NCBI GenBank assembly: GCA_014843695.1
Contig: CM026394.1
Location: 40,656,368-40,720,367, forward strand
Direction of reading: 5' to 3'
Length of the DNA stretch: 64,000 bases
Origin: Archivesica marissinica
Taxonomy: Eukaryota > Mollusca > Bivalvia > Venerida > Vesicomyidae
The position numbers and the translations under genes were made by a program. Within the stretch, counting starts at the first letter, position 1, and each line of letters begins with the position of its first letter. A model generated the notes under the pieces. The model worked only from the letters and a program-made list of their open reading frames with translations, was not told the DNA's origin and did not search any database. This document shows positions 22,070 through 33,039 of this stretch, piece after piece.

Positions 22070-25000
22070 CATAGTTTATTTCAAACAATGATGCACATAT
22101 ACAAATGTACAATTTACACAAATATGTGCATACATGTATGAAAAAGGATTAGAACCGAAAGCTATAGCTTATAGAGGTCTTCTCCTATATTTAGATGTAT
22201 ATTGTAATTACAGTATGACAGCGTTTTAATCGTATATGAACTATTAATTGCAATTCGATAAAGATAAGTATAAAATTATATTAACAATGAACTGTAAACT
22301 ATAATCTCAATAATATAATGAGATTATTAAGGTGATAGAAATACACATAGTAATTAAATTAGTAAGTTGAAATTAAGATTGACTGAGAAGATAGGCAAAA
22401 GGATAGAAGATGGAGGAACATGATGTATTCATTCGGATAGTTCAATGGGAGAAGCAAACTTGCTACATTTAGTGAACAGATGCTCATGAAAATCGTCTGC
22501 TTTCCCGGATGTAGTTTTGGACTGCTTCAAATATATGTGCGTTGAGATCATCGCTAAGGTTCCGGTCTCCGTGTAATAGAGTGTATAGCGTTATGGTACA
22601 ATATTTAGAAGTAGTTGCTAAGAGACGAACTCTGTTGTCATTGTAGTAGATACATTCAAAGAAGACATGATGATTACTCTCAGGAAGACCACATTGACAG
22701 AGTGGTGATGGAGAAATGTTTTTTGTGAACAAATGCTGGTTTAATGAGCTACAATTAGTACGGAGTCGAGCATGATAGACTTGCCATTTGCGGTCACCTA
22801 AGTAAAAATAGTTTGGGCATTGTGTGACGTCATTCTTTAGTTGCGATTTGAACGAGGAAAGGGATGGTGAATTTTGTAGTACATTTGATAGTTTGTTCCA
22901 GTCTCTCAGAGCCTATGGCAGAAACGCATTGTTGTATAGAGATGTTCTTGCGCGTATGGTTTGGATATCATCGACATTGCGCAAATCATACCTAGAAGTT
23001 TCTCCTACAGTAGGTGGGACTAGAGAAGAAAGATAATCAGGAGTTAGGCCGTTCTTCATCTTGTACAGCATAATTAGTTTATGGTTGTGTCTTCGACGTT
23101 CAAGGGATTCCCATGGAACTTCTCTATGGAGTGCGTTAAGTGATACAAGTTTGGTAGCTCCAGAAACAATACGGGAAGCTTCATGCTGAATTTTGTCGAG
23201 TTCCGATTTCTCATAGTGTGTGCAGTTGATATAAACAACGTCCGCGTATTCAATAAGAGGTCTAATGAAGGATACATATATCACTTCTAGAGATCTTCTA
23301 TCTAGTTGGAACTTGAGTTTTCGCATGATGTGTATTCTTTTCCAGGCACGCTCTTTAATTGAGTTGATATGAGAATGCCAAGAGCAATCATCGGAAAGGT
23401 GGACACCAAAATGCTTGTGACAATTGACTAGTGTAATAGGTTGATCGTGCCTAAGTAGAGGTGGATGAACGTGTTTATGAGTTTTAAGTGAAATTTTCAT
23501 AGTTTCTGATTTGGAAGGATTAAACGTAACTAACGAGTTGTCAGCCCAATTTGATATTTTTTCAATGTCGGATTGTAGAGTTTCTGCAGCAGAAATAGGA
23601 TGATCAACACTGATATGTAAACTGGTGTCGTCAGCAAAGAGATGTACTTGAGAACCCATGTCGTCGACAATGTCGTTGATAAACACTAGGAATAAGAGTG
23701 GGCCAAGAATAGATCCTTGGGGAACTCCTGCATTTACTGCTGACCAATTAGATTGTGTACCCGATAGAATAACAGATTGTCGTCTGTTAGAGAGATAGTC
23801 AGAAAACCAGGTAAATAAACAGCCATCCAGTCCAGCCTTTTTTAACTTGAAGAGGAGACCGTTATGCCACACTTTATCAAAGGCCTTACTAATATCAAAG
23901 AATACTGTTCTTACTTCAAGGCCGTCATCCAGAGCCTTACAGAATGTATTGTACAGGTAAATGAGCTGATTCGATGATGAGTCTCCTTGTCTGAACCCAG
24001 ATTGTAGGGAAGACAGGAAATTAGTATCACTAAGAAAGTTGAAAAGATACTTAAACATAATACGCTCAAATACCTTCTCTATACAACAGAGCAAAGAAAT
24101 CGGGCGATAGTTGTTAGGTAAAGATGGGTCACCTTTTTTAAAGATAGCACAGACATTAGCATCTTTCCAAGAATGAGGTACCTTACTGAGCTGTAGTGAA
24201 TGGTTGAACAGAGAACAAAGTGGAAATTTAATCACTGGTGCAGTTTCACGCAGGATTCGGTTACTAACTCCATCTGGTCCTGAGGCTTTGTTGATTTTAA
24301 GAGATCTCAAGCATCGTCAACGTCTTGTAGGGTAATAAAAATGGAGTCTAATTTATTTATATGTTCTTGATAATTATTGGCAGGAAGGTCGTTATTGTGG
24401 TTGATTAGCGAAGACTGGCTACAAAAGAAGTCATTCAAGAGATCAGACTTCGACTTAGAATCAAGGACAAGTGCATGTGTGGCCGGGTCTATAAGTGGAG
24501 GGATGACTTGTTTATTAGAAGGCGAAATGAATGCGTTGATGAGTTTCCACCAGTCTTTTGGCGTGGTAGTTGAAGAATTGAGAGAATCAGCCAATTTTAG
24601 ATAATGGTTTAGTTTAGCAGAGCGGATAAGTGAGACTATTTCATTTCGGATTGTTCTGAACTTGTTCCAGTGAATATGGTTCTGAGTGCGTTTAGGTTTT
24701 TGGTAGTATTTCTTGCGTTTTAGAATTTGTTTCTTTATTTGCGTTGAGATCCATTGAGCATATTTTGGTTTTACGGTAATATTTCTTGTTGGAATGCATT
24801 CCTTGGAAAGCTCTAGGAGTTTATTTGTAAAGGAGGAAGTGTACGTGTTAATGTCATCGTTCTTGAACAGGTCCCAGATAGTTTCACTGATCTTACGTCT
24901 AAGTGAGGTGTAATCTCCTCGTTCATATAGCCATACTAACCGTTTAAAAGACTTGACGTGCGGTTTGGAGAACGTAAATAGAGCAAAGATAGGGCAATGA

Positions 25001-25170
25001 AAGCGTTGGTTATGGTCTAACATAGGTTCACCTATACAGAAGTTATTACTTTGTGGCTACAAGTTACCAGGAAGAGGTCCAGTATAGAAGAGGAGGTCTC
25101 TGTGAAGTGGGTTGGTTCAGAAATTAGTTGTTCTAAGCTAAATTGTTGACAGATAGAGGTATTAATCTTT
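22070..25170 (-). mobile_element. 5'-truncated non-LTR retrotransposon (LINE), minus strand
   Basis: The element carries the end of an AP-endonuclease domain (motif SSSILDLFLVT in reverse at about 25070-25110), a linker, a full reverse transcriptase domain and the C-terminal region. The 3' end near 22070 has AATAAAC. It is truncated at about 25170, roughly 100 bp before the left end of the second Tc1-like element. RT motifs fit the Jockey/CR1 group more than L1, but the clade is not settled. Same strand as the receptor gene, within its large intron. Confidence 0.85.
22484..25023 (-). pseudogene. LINE ORF2: linker, reverse transcriptase, C-terminus (broken)
   Basis: The segment 24307-25023 (238 codons) holds the endonuclease-RT linker (QWISTQIKKQILKRKKYY, PKDWWKLINAFI). 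A frameshift at about 24307-24310 leads to 22913-24310 (465 codons) with RT motifs: NYRPISLLCCIEKVFE, SGFRQGDSS, FFDISKAFDKVWHNGL (motif A), GVPQGSILGPLLF (motif B), HLFADDTSL (motif C, catalytic DD). A single in-frame TAG at 22913-22915 then interrupts a frame that continues in the same register as ALRDWNKLSN... to the stop at 22484. The terminal part has a Cys/His cluster (CQCGLPESNHHVFFEC). So there is one frameshift and one nonsense codon; otherwise well kept. Confidence 0.9.
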
Positions 25171-25266
25171 TGTCATGGAAATCAAAAATAAATCACCATT
25201 GGTATTTCCAAAGTTATATATTTTGCAAATAAGCAACGAAACTAACGCATATTTTACACATATGTA

Positions 25267-26762
25267 CTGAAAGGATAATGAAACGCAGGGTAACAAAATA
25301 TGCAACAAGTATTTAAATCCTTGGCCTTGAAGTATGAAAACCGGTCAGCCGACTATCTTGGTCACTGTGCACTAAAACCGGTGGCTAATGTTACTTAACC
25401 GTGTCATGCATCGTGCCACATAGAGAGAGTAATAAGAAGCAAAAACACATGCAGAATAATGATGACAAGTTCGTCAAAACATGTTGGCATACCACTTGAT
25501 AATCTTGAGGTATACACATCACTTTCCGCTATTTACATTGAATTTGAAGATATTGCAATCATGGTATGGCTGACGGAAGTTCAGAGAGGTCAGGCTATTG
25601 CATTGCTAATGCAAGGTCAAAGGCAACAACAGGTTGCTATGCAGCTCGGTGTGAATGTTTCCACCATAGAAAGTCTTGTCCGTCGTCTGAGAGAAACCGG
25701 AAGGGTTGCCGACCGACCGCGATCGGGACGTCCGCGCGTAACGGACTAAGTCAGGGCTATTCGTATTGCCCACCTACGTAATCGCCACGTTACTGCCACT
25801 GAAACCGCTGTTAATACGGTAGGCAATTATAATCGCCACATTCACCCCAAAACTGCAAGGAATCGATTGCGCGAGGTTGGTGGGCGAGCACGTCGCCCAT
25901 GCGTTTGTCTGCCTCTCACGCATGCACGTCGCGCGCGTCGTATGGCTTTGTTGGCGGCACATGCTCCCAGACGATTTCCAATGAGGCAATGGAGACGGGT
26001 CTTTTTTACAGACGAGTCCCGGTTCACTCTTTTTCGTCCAGACGGTCGACCTCGTGTATATCGACGTCGTGCGGAACGCTTCACCGACGCTTGCGTTCTT
26101 GAGAGGGATAGGTTTGGGGGTGGCTCGGTTATGATCTGGGGAGGGATATCTCACGGGGTAAAGTCACCGTAGATTGTGGTAGCCGGGAATTTAAACGCCG
26201 TAAGATATTGGGATGAAATCCTCCGCCCGGTCGTAGTTCCATTTGTGCAACAGCGTCACCTACTTTTCCAGCATGATAATGCCCGGCCCCATATAGCTAG
26301 AGTGTGTCAAGACTTTCTCGCAAACCATAGCATTAACCCACACGACTGGCCGCCATACAGTCCAGATTTTCCCCCAATCGAACATCTGTGGGACGAACTT
26401 GACAGGAGGGTAAGGGGGCGTCTGAACACCCCCGTTACTCTCGACCAACTAAGGACTGCCTTGTTGCAAGAGTGGGACAATATCCACACGAAAAGGCACA
26501 GGAGATTCAGGGCTGTGTCTGATGCGCGAGGGGGGCATACGAGATACTGACTGAGTCAATCGATTTCACTTTGCAATATGTGGGGTTATCGTCAAATGTG
26601 TTACAATTACCAATGAATTATAATTCAAAATCTAATGAAAATTTTGGTATTTTGTTGATTAAAGATTGTTTTTTATGCTCATATAAAAATATTGTATATT
26701 ACATCAAACACATCACTTTAAATCACCTCAAATGTTCACCCCGCGTTTCTTTATCCTTTCAG
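25267..26762 (+). mobile_element. Tc1-like DNA transposon, second copy of a different family
   Basis: Left end CTGAAAGGATAATGAAACGC, right end (reversed) CTGAAAGGATAAAGAAACGC, followed by further imperfect matches, about 28 bp of inverted repeat. The left flank is TA; the right flank is TG, a decayed TA. At 1.5 kb it encloses one transposase pseudogene. Confidence 0.85.
25561..26550 (+). pseudogene. Tc1-like transposase, two in-frame stops
   Basis: Start MVWLTEVQRGQAIALLMQGQ, a helix-turn-helix (QQQVAMQLGVNVSTIESLV), then GRPR motif RSGRPRVTD. Stops TAA at 25746-25748 and TAG at 26170-26172 interrupt one continuous frame. Catalytic Asp in FFTDESRFTLF, second Asp in FQHDNARPHIA, Glu in PPIEHLWDEL: spacing 34, DD34E. 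C-terminus GGHTRY, shared with the 17.6-kb copy. No frameshifts, so decay is by point mutation only. Confidence 0.9.
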
Positions 26763-27338
26763 TGACATTGTGATTGTGCTCTCTGTAAAGTTCCATGTCA
26801 CTGCCTGTTTTTGCTTAATTGCCACAAACCTGTATATTTCATTTCCTAATGCTTTGCTCTCTTTTTTTGTACTTTTTTCATATCCATTATTATCCCCTTT
26901 AATTGTAATAAAAAATTAGTATCCTAATTGCAATGCTCTTATACTATATTCAGTCTCTTTGTTAATTACAAACTAGTATGTTGGGCGGGCCGAAACTAAT
27001 GTTAAAACTTTTGGCCCAATCCTTTTGCTTCTCTATATATATACATACTGATAATGTTTGTACCATATATCTTATTTAATTCATCCATAACATGTTTGTA
27101 AATTTGATTTGTATTGTACATTGAATATAAAGAATGCAATAAAATGTGATTAAACTGAAATGTATATTTTATGCAATAAACTTATTGTATTGTATTATAT
27201 TGTTGTGTATCCCAGTTTTAAGTCGTGATAAAATTGTTACGACTATGAACTATTTAAAAGCTATAATCAGGAGTATAGCGTTATGATATGTTTCTTCAAC
27301 AACATTAATTGTGCTGACTTGGATTCAATTATATAATA
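26763..27338 (+). other. Possible LINE 3' untranslated remnant
   Basis: A CT-rich then AT-rich stretch ends with ATGCAATAAACTTATTGTAT and a (TATTG)-like tail at about 27165-27205, as LINE 3' ends often do. No coding part remains. Weakly supported. Confidence 0.3.
27202..27312 (+). repeat. Direct repeat, left copy (partner at 28108-28224)
   Basis: Shares TTAAGTCGTGATAAAATTGT, TATTTAAAAGCTA, GCGTTATGATAT and TTTCTTCAACAACAT with 28108-28224, in the same order and orientation, 0.9 kb apart. Confidence 0.7.
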
Positions 27339-27535
27339 CAGTCTACACCCGTTATGTCGAATTTCGTCGGACCGAGCAAAATACTTCGACATAACCGAAG
27401 TTTGACTTAACGAAATTCGATATTTACAGATCCAGTTATATGTAAAATGATAGTATCTGAAACGGGACTTTGATCCGACTTCGAGATAACCGGATAATTC
27501 GACATAACCGACTTTGACATAACGGATGTAGACTG
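27339..27535. mobile_element. 197-bp MITE flanked by TA, pogo/Tigger-like ends
   Basis: Ends CAGTCTACACCCGTTATGTC and, reversed, CAGTCTACATCCGTTATGTC (one mismatch), with TA on both sides. Internal repeats of TTCGACATAACCG in both orientations. The CAGT start and TA target are known for pogo/Tigger relatives; assignment by that resemblance only. Confidence 0.8.
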
Positions 27536-27689
27536 TAATTCATTTGAATTCGGGAAACAGTCCAAGAGATTTCCCAGAGATGTTGTTGACAGCCCGATGA
27601 GCTATTGCCATTTATGCCGCAGTTTAATTACCCAACAATGTTCTATAACGCTATCAGCCACAACTGTCAAATAGGGGCACACATTTATT

Positions 27690-28020
27690 ATCCAACCAAC
27701 CGTGATCACCAAAATCACGGTGATCAATCGATGAAATAAAATCCTATCTTATACTAATACACGCAAATCTTCTTTTTCTTTTATGATGTCCAATGATTTA
27801 GGCTAATATAATATTTGTTATCAAATTATCCTGCTATATTCGTGTACGAATCCTGCATATATTATAATTAGCATGCTGAATGCAATAACATATGATTAAT
27901 CTACAATACACAACCGCACAACCACTTCTGTTAGTGTGCACGTCCGTAATAAGAACTAGTTCCGGTATAATGTTCACGTTAGTTTCTGTTTGCTGTCAAA
28001 ATTATATATGATTGAAATTG
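27690..28020 (+). repeat. Dispersed repeat, related to 56500-56760
   Basis: Shares ordered blocks with 56500-56760: CACTAATA-like stretch with CAAATCTTCTTTTT, ACAATACACAACCGCACAAC, ACGTCCGTAATAAGAA, TAGTTCCG.TATAAT, TGTCTGTTTGCTGTCA (with one change). Type of element unknown. Confidence 0.65.
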
Positions 28021-28107
28021 ATTCTCATTGTGTACTCTGTAATTCATACCAAATTAATCTTTTGATCTTTTTTAAACTATGAAATTGCATCAGATGAATA
28101 CAATAAA

Positions 28108-28224
28108 TTGTGTATCGGGTATATCTCAATTTAAGTCGTGATAAAATTGTTACTTCTATGAAATATTTAAAAGCTACAACGCAGGAGAATTGCGTTATGA
28201 TATCTTTCTTCAACAACATCAAAC
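28108..28224 (+). repeat. Direct repeat, right copy
   Basis: Partner of 27202-27312; about 115 bp with scattered differences (CAGTTTTAAG versus CAATTTAAG, ATCAGGAGTA versus CGCAGGAGAA). Confidence 0.7.
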
Positions 28225-28585
28225 AACCTTAGATTAAATTATATAATAGATGCTTGAACATTGTTTCTCCCTCTGTAATGCCAGCGCTTGATAGGCACTT
28301 ATTCTTTAGATCTTCTTTAAAATATAAAATTGCATCAACCCAATGTAATAAATGATAAATGCATATTTCTAATAAAACAAATCATAATTTAATATAAATT
28401 ATAAGCCTGCGGTAGTCTTGTGAATATATCGGTTTTAAGTCGAATAACAAAAGTCCAATTGATTTGAAATTATAATCTATAATTTAATTGGGAGAACAGA
28501 TCGTGTATATTGTCAAGTTAATGTTTTATAATAGTCTATATAAACTGGAGGATATTAACATCTGGTGAAGTATTTAAGCTAGGCT
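28225..28585. other. Intronic, nothing recognised
   Basis: AT-rich sequence with ATAAAT-rich patches. No supported feature. Confidence 0.35.
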
Positions 28586-28778
28586 GTCCGATTAGCGCAG
28601 TGGTTAGCGCGCTCGCTTCTCACCAATGAAACCCGGGTTCGATCCTCGTACCGGGAAGTATGTCAGATGGTACGGTGGTCGCCAAATCGTACAGGTGGGT
28701 TTTCTCCGGGTGCTCCGGTTTCCTGCCACACGAATGACCATATTTACGCTTTCATCCGCGCCAACGAGAGTGATTTAA
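28586..28778 (+). mobile_element. SINE-1, tail-less copy
   Basis: Head GTCCGATTAGCGCAGTGGTT, B box GGGTTCGATCCTCG, central TTCTCCGGGTGCTCCGGTTT, then GAGAGTGATTTAAG and loss of homology. Confidence 0.8.
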
Positions 28779-28942
28779 GAAAGCTAGGATTAAAAGTGCG
28801 CAATTTTCTATATGTTAGGAATAGAGCTTATTAGATATATGCTAGAGGCAATTTATATAATAATGGAAAATTGCGTCCTAGACAGGGACCCGAAGGTATG
28901 GAAATTAAAAATGTATAAACATGGATGAAGAGTATGGCAGTC

Positions 28943-29250
28943 GTGATAGAGCTGTGATAGCGCGTTCTCTTCACGTGTGAGAGGCCTTGATTTCACGGCT
29001 GGCTGTACGAGTGTGTCCTTTTGGCAAAGCACTTAAATGTCACATTGCCCCTTCTCTCTCCAACATGACGATGGATTCCATTAGGAAAAAGGTCTCGATA
29101 CCGATACTACCACTGCAGAACAGAACAGAACTAATTTGTGAAAAGACACAGATTACATATAATAACAATTATAGTCACAACTCGATATGTTGTAAGAACT
29201 TGTTTCGCAATCCAGGTAAAATACATTTCTATAATCAAACATTGGTTTAG
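28943..29250 (+). mobile_element. SINE-3 interrupted by a LINE 3' fragment
   Basis: Head and body lie at 28943-29097 (AGTCGTGATAGAGCTG..., ACGATGGATTCCATTAGG). The tail TTGTAAGAACTTGTTTCGCA lies at 29189-29220. Between them, about 29105-29188 is a minus-orientation fragment carrying CAGAACAGAAC and ACAATTATAGTCACAAC, homologous to 29508-29567 in the opposite orientation. Confidence 0.6.
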
Positions 29251-29329
29251 TACATAACAATGTGTTCTATAGTTTTGTGGATGTAGCTCTTTAGTGCAAG
29301 TGGGCGATAAATACTAGGAGTAATGATTA

Positions 29330-29567
29330 CTTGTCCTGGTTGAGCTTGTGTAGGCACAGGGGTTTCTTTGGTTGAAGGGGGTGCACCGGACCAGTATATT
29401 GGGTCAATAGGCTGACAGGGCATTGCCTTGTTCTCAGTGTGTTGTTCCTGTGCGTTTCTGCGAATGGACCCTTTTTCCCGCTGTGAATTATTCGTTCACA
29501 TGTTGTTACTATAATTGCTATTATATGTAACCTGTGTCTTTCCACAAATAAAGTTCTGTTCTGTGTG
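29330..29567 (+). mobile_element. LINE-like 3' end with (TTCTG)n tail
   Basis: The segment ends CCACAAATAAAGTTCTGTTCTG, with AATAAA and a short (TTCTG) repeat like the tail of the LINE at 63150-63168. Its last 60 bases recur inverted at 29108-29175. The coding part is not recognised. Confidence 0.45.
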
Positions 29568-29845
29568 TGTTTTACGTTTATTTATCGTCGTTACCGGTTA
29601 CCCATATGAGTGACGCGATTAGACATTTTAGATTTTGGGGGATAGTGCAATGATACAGAAAGAGACCCATTCCAGTGTCTCCTCTGGTTCTGTTACGTGC
29701 ACGGTGTAAAGCACCGACACGAGACCTCGGTTTAACGTCCCATCTGAAAGACTGTTAATTTTATTAGGGTCAGACGGGGGATCGAACCTGCGATCCCTGG
29801 ATTACCAGTCCAGCGTGTTAACCACTGGACTACAGATCCGTCTGT
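29568..29845 (-). mobile_element. SINE-2 nested in a (TTCTG)n tail
   Basis: Complete minus-strand copy: head GGATCTGTAGTCCAGTGGTT, B box GGTTCGATCCCCCG, tail ATAAATAAACGTAAAACACA. Both sides carry GTTCTGTTCTG (29557-29567 and from 29849), which is either the target duplication or a split repeat tail. Confidence 0.8.
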
Positions 29846-30012
29846 TAGTTCTGTTCTGTTCTGCAATGGTCGTGTCTTGTGCAATGTTCCAAGTTTATTT
29901 AAAACGTCTAATAGTACAACTGGCAATGTTTTAGTAACTGGTAATGTATTACCACCAGTTTCAACTGAGGTATCTTGTTAATTATTTCAATGTGTTCATC
30001 AATAGAAAATGG

Positions 30013-30264
30013 ATGTCAGCTTAGCGCAGTGGTTAACGCGCTCGCTTCTCACTAATGCAACCTAGGTTCGATCCTCGGACCGGGAAGTATGTGAGATGGT
30101 ACACTGGTCGCCAGATCGGACGTGTGGTTTTCTCCGGGTACTCCGGTTTCCTCCCACACGAATGACCATATTTACGGTTTCATCCACGACAACGAGAGTG
30201 ATTAATATAAGTTGTTAAAACTTGCTTCGCAATCGTTGTAAAATAAATAAAGTTTTAATAAAAT
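30013..30264 (+). mobile_element. SINE-1, full-length copy
   Basis: Head TCAGCTTAGCGCAGTGGTTA, B box AGGTTCGATCCTCGG, central TTCTCCGGGTACTCCGGTTT, CTCCCACACGAATGACC, GAGAGTGATTAATATAAG and tail TGCTTCGCAATCGTTGTAAA followed by AAATAAATAAAG. A useful reference copy for the family. Confidence 0.88.
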
Positions 30265-30439
30265 AGAAAATGGTCGAGTATAGTATTCTGATATACTTCT
30301 TTTCACTGTGATTTTAATATTTTGAAATATTTCATATTAATTAGCAGAAGACGAATGTTTGGAGAATGAATATAATTATTAATTCCTTTTAGAATTAAGC
30401 TTTGAAATGTAGATATTACATAAACTCATTATAACCGAT

Positions 30440-31521
30440 TTAACCCTTTCCTTCATAGAGATTTAGGTTAATATACTATTGAAACTCCATACAAATTACA
30501 GCCATTTAACCCTTTCCTTCATAGAGATTTAGGTTAATATACTATTGAATCTCCATACAAATTACAGCCATTTAACCCTTTCCTTCATAGAGATTTAGGT
30601 TAATATACTATTGAATCTCCATACAAATTACAGCCATTTAACCCTTTCCTTCATAGAGATTTAGGTTAATATACTATTATATATCCATACAAACGACAGC
30701 CATTTAACCCTTTCCTTCATAGAGATTTAGGTTAATATACTATTATATCTCCATACAAACAACAGCCATTTAACCCTTTCCTTCATAGAGATTTAGGTTA
30801 ATATACTATTATATCTCCATACAAACGACAGCCATTTAACCCTTTCCTTCATAGATATTTAGGTTAATATACTGTTATATATCCATACAAACGACAGCCA
30901 TTTAACCCTTTCCTTCATAGAGATTTAGGTTAATATACTATTATATCTCCATACAAACGACAGCCATTTAACCCTTTCCTTCATAGAGATTTAGGTTAAT
31001 ATACTATTATATCTCCATACAAACGACAGCCATTTAACCCTTTCCTTCATAGAGATTTAGGTTAATATACTATTAATATCCATACAAACGACACCATTTA
31101 GCTATCATGCAGTGGATGTGTAAGTAGTCGCCATATCTATCCCACCTCCATAATATTACTAGGACTTCATAGAGATTTAGGTTAATATACTATTATACCT
31201 CCATACAAACGACAACCATTTAGCTACCATGCAGTAGGCAGTAGATAAGTAGTCGCCATATCTATCCCACATCCATAGATAGATATTACTGGGACTTCAT
31301 AGAGATTTAGGTTAATATACTATTATATCTCCATACAAACGACAGCCATTTAGCTATCATGCAGTAGATAAGTAGTCGCCATATCCATCCCACCTCCATA
31401 GATATTACTGGGACTACATGAGATTATGGCCTTTATAATGAACATTGGTTTGGCTACTACATTGTCAATGTATGTCGTAGTTGTAATGTCGCCAAGAGGT
31501 GCTTCTACGAGGGAAAGGCTC
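30440..31521 (+). mobile_element. TTAA-flanked MITE with amplified left end and interior
   Basis: The left end TTAACCCTTTCCTTCATAGA is repeated ten times at 66-bp spacing (30440, 30506, 30572, 30638 ... 31034). From about 31095 a longer unit of roughly 110-125 bp (GCAGT..ATAAGTAGTCGCCATATC + TATCCCACCTCCATA..) occurs about three times. The right-end sequence (GAACATTGGTTTGGCTAC ... TTCTACGAGGGAAAGG) follows at 31438-31521 with the final TTAA lost. The simplest copy is at 50149-50615. Confidence 0.85.
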
Positions 31522-31937
31522 TGTACGATAATGGATTCCTGCTATAGCATGATGTAGCCTACATCATATTTGTAAACGTTTCAAGAAGATCTTCCGTGTG
31601 ACGTAATTTTTTAATACTTTTTGCCTTCATATATAATTTTTTATATATGTTTTAAGTATGTTCATCATCGCTACCAATTGCCCATATGAGCGACGGGAAG
31701 CTTACATAACAACACCGTTCCTGGGCAGGCTCCAGCGGTTAACAAGTACTTGGACCACGAAGACGGACTTCTTTAAAATTAGTATGCGCCAATAGGAATG
31801 ATTTAATTTCCAGCGTTGAATATTATGATTCGTGACTTGTCGTAAACCTCTGAGAGAAAATATAGTAAGCGATTACTTCTCGAAAGATCGTCACATACTT
31901 TCTATTCAAAATCTAGAATAATAGATGGATTTTTTTA
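31522..31937. other. Gap with SINE-2/SINE-4 fragments
   Basis: A SINE-2 tail in minus orientation (ATCGCTACCAATTGCCCATA, about 31668-31696) joins directly to a SINE-4 fragment (CTTACATAACAACACCGTTC to CACGAAGACGGAC, about 31697-31770). Nothing else recognised. Confidence 0.5.
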
Positions 31938-32176
31938 TACTTTATTTATGTTACAACGATTGCGAAACAAGCTTTAACAACTTATATTAATCACTCTCGT
32001 TGGCTCTGATGAAAGCGTATATGTGGTCATTCATGTGGGAAGAAACCGGAGTACCCGGAGAAAACCCACCTGTCCGATCTGGCGACCATCGTACCATCTC
32101 ACATACTTCCCTGTCCGAGGATCGAACACGGGTCGCATTGGTGAGAAGCGAGCGCGCTAACCACTGCGCTAATCGG
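31938..32176 (-). mobile_element. SINE-1 copy
   Basis: Complete minus-strand copy with GATTAGCGCAGTGGTTAGCG, central TTCTCCGGGTACTCCGGTTT and tail CGCAATCGTTGTAACATAAA. Confidence 0.85.
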
Positions 32177-32225
32177 TAGATTATATTAATAGATGGATTG
32201 AAAATAGTTAATCAAGTGAGGAATA

Positions 32226-32384
32226 TATGTATAGGATATAAGCCGAAAACTATCCAATATTTTAAATATTGGATCTGTTTGAGGCTTATATCTTACTTAA
32301 AACACACACACATATATAACAAGATCCTATTAATTAAAATTGTTAATATCGTACCGGTAGGCCTATGATTTAATATAATACTAT
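32226..32384 (+). repeat. Hairpin-rich dispersed element, copy c, running into an array
   Basis: Begins ATGTATAGGATATAAGCCGA, has the perfect palindrome ATCCAATATTTTAAATATTGGAT (split at its centre), then GAGGCTTATATCTTACTTAA and AACAAGATCCTATTAATTAA. Where other copies continue with a single GTACAAAGGTATGACGTCAC, this copy passes into the 30-bp array. Confidence 0.8.
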
Positions 32385-33039
32385 GGTACAAAGGTATGCC
32401 GTCATGACATCGTAAGTACAAAGGTATGCCGTCCCGACATCGCAAGTACAAGGGTATGCCGTCACGACACCGCAAGTACAAAGGTATACCGTCACGACAC
32501 CGCAAGTACAAAGGTATGCCGTCACGACACCGCAAGTACAAATGTATGCCGTCACGACACCGCAAGTACAAAGGTATGCCGTCACGACACCGCAAGTACA
32601 AATGTATGCCGTCACGACACCGCAAGTACAAAGGTATGCCGTCACGACATCGCAAGTACAAAGGTATGCCGTCACGACACCGCCAGTACAAAGGTATGCC
32701 GTAACGACACCGCAAATACAAAGGTATGCCGTCACAACACCGCAAGTACAAAGGTATGCCGTCACGACACCGCAAGTACAAAGGTATACCGTCACGACAC
32801 AGCAAGTACAAAGGTATGCCGTCACGACACCACAAGTACAAGGGTATGCCGTCACGACACCGCAAGTACAAAGGTATACCGTCACGACACCGCAAGTACA
32901 AAGGTATACCGTCACGACACCGCAAGTACAAAGGTATGCCGTCACGACACCGCAAGTACAAAGGTATGCCGTCACGACACCACAAGTACAAAGGTATACC
33001 GTCACGACACCGCAAGTACAAATGTATGCCGTCACGATG
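32385..33039 (+). repeat. 30-bp minisatellite, about 22 copies
   Basis: Unit TACAAAGGTATGCCGTCACG + ACACCGCAAG, with few point changes (GTATACC, AATGTATG, CACAAG). It equals the tail of the hairpin element, CTGCAAGTACAAAGGTATGACGTCACGAC, repeated. A period divisible by three gives open frames on both strands (RHRKYKGMPS and similar), which I do not read as genes. Confidence 0.95.
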
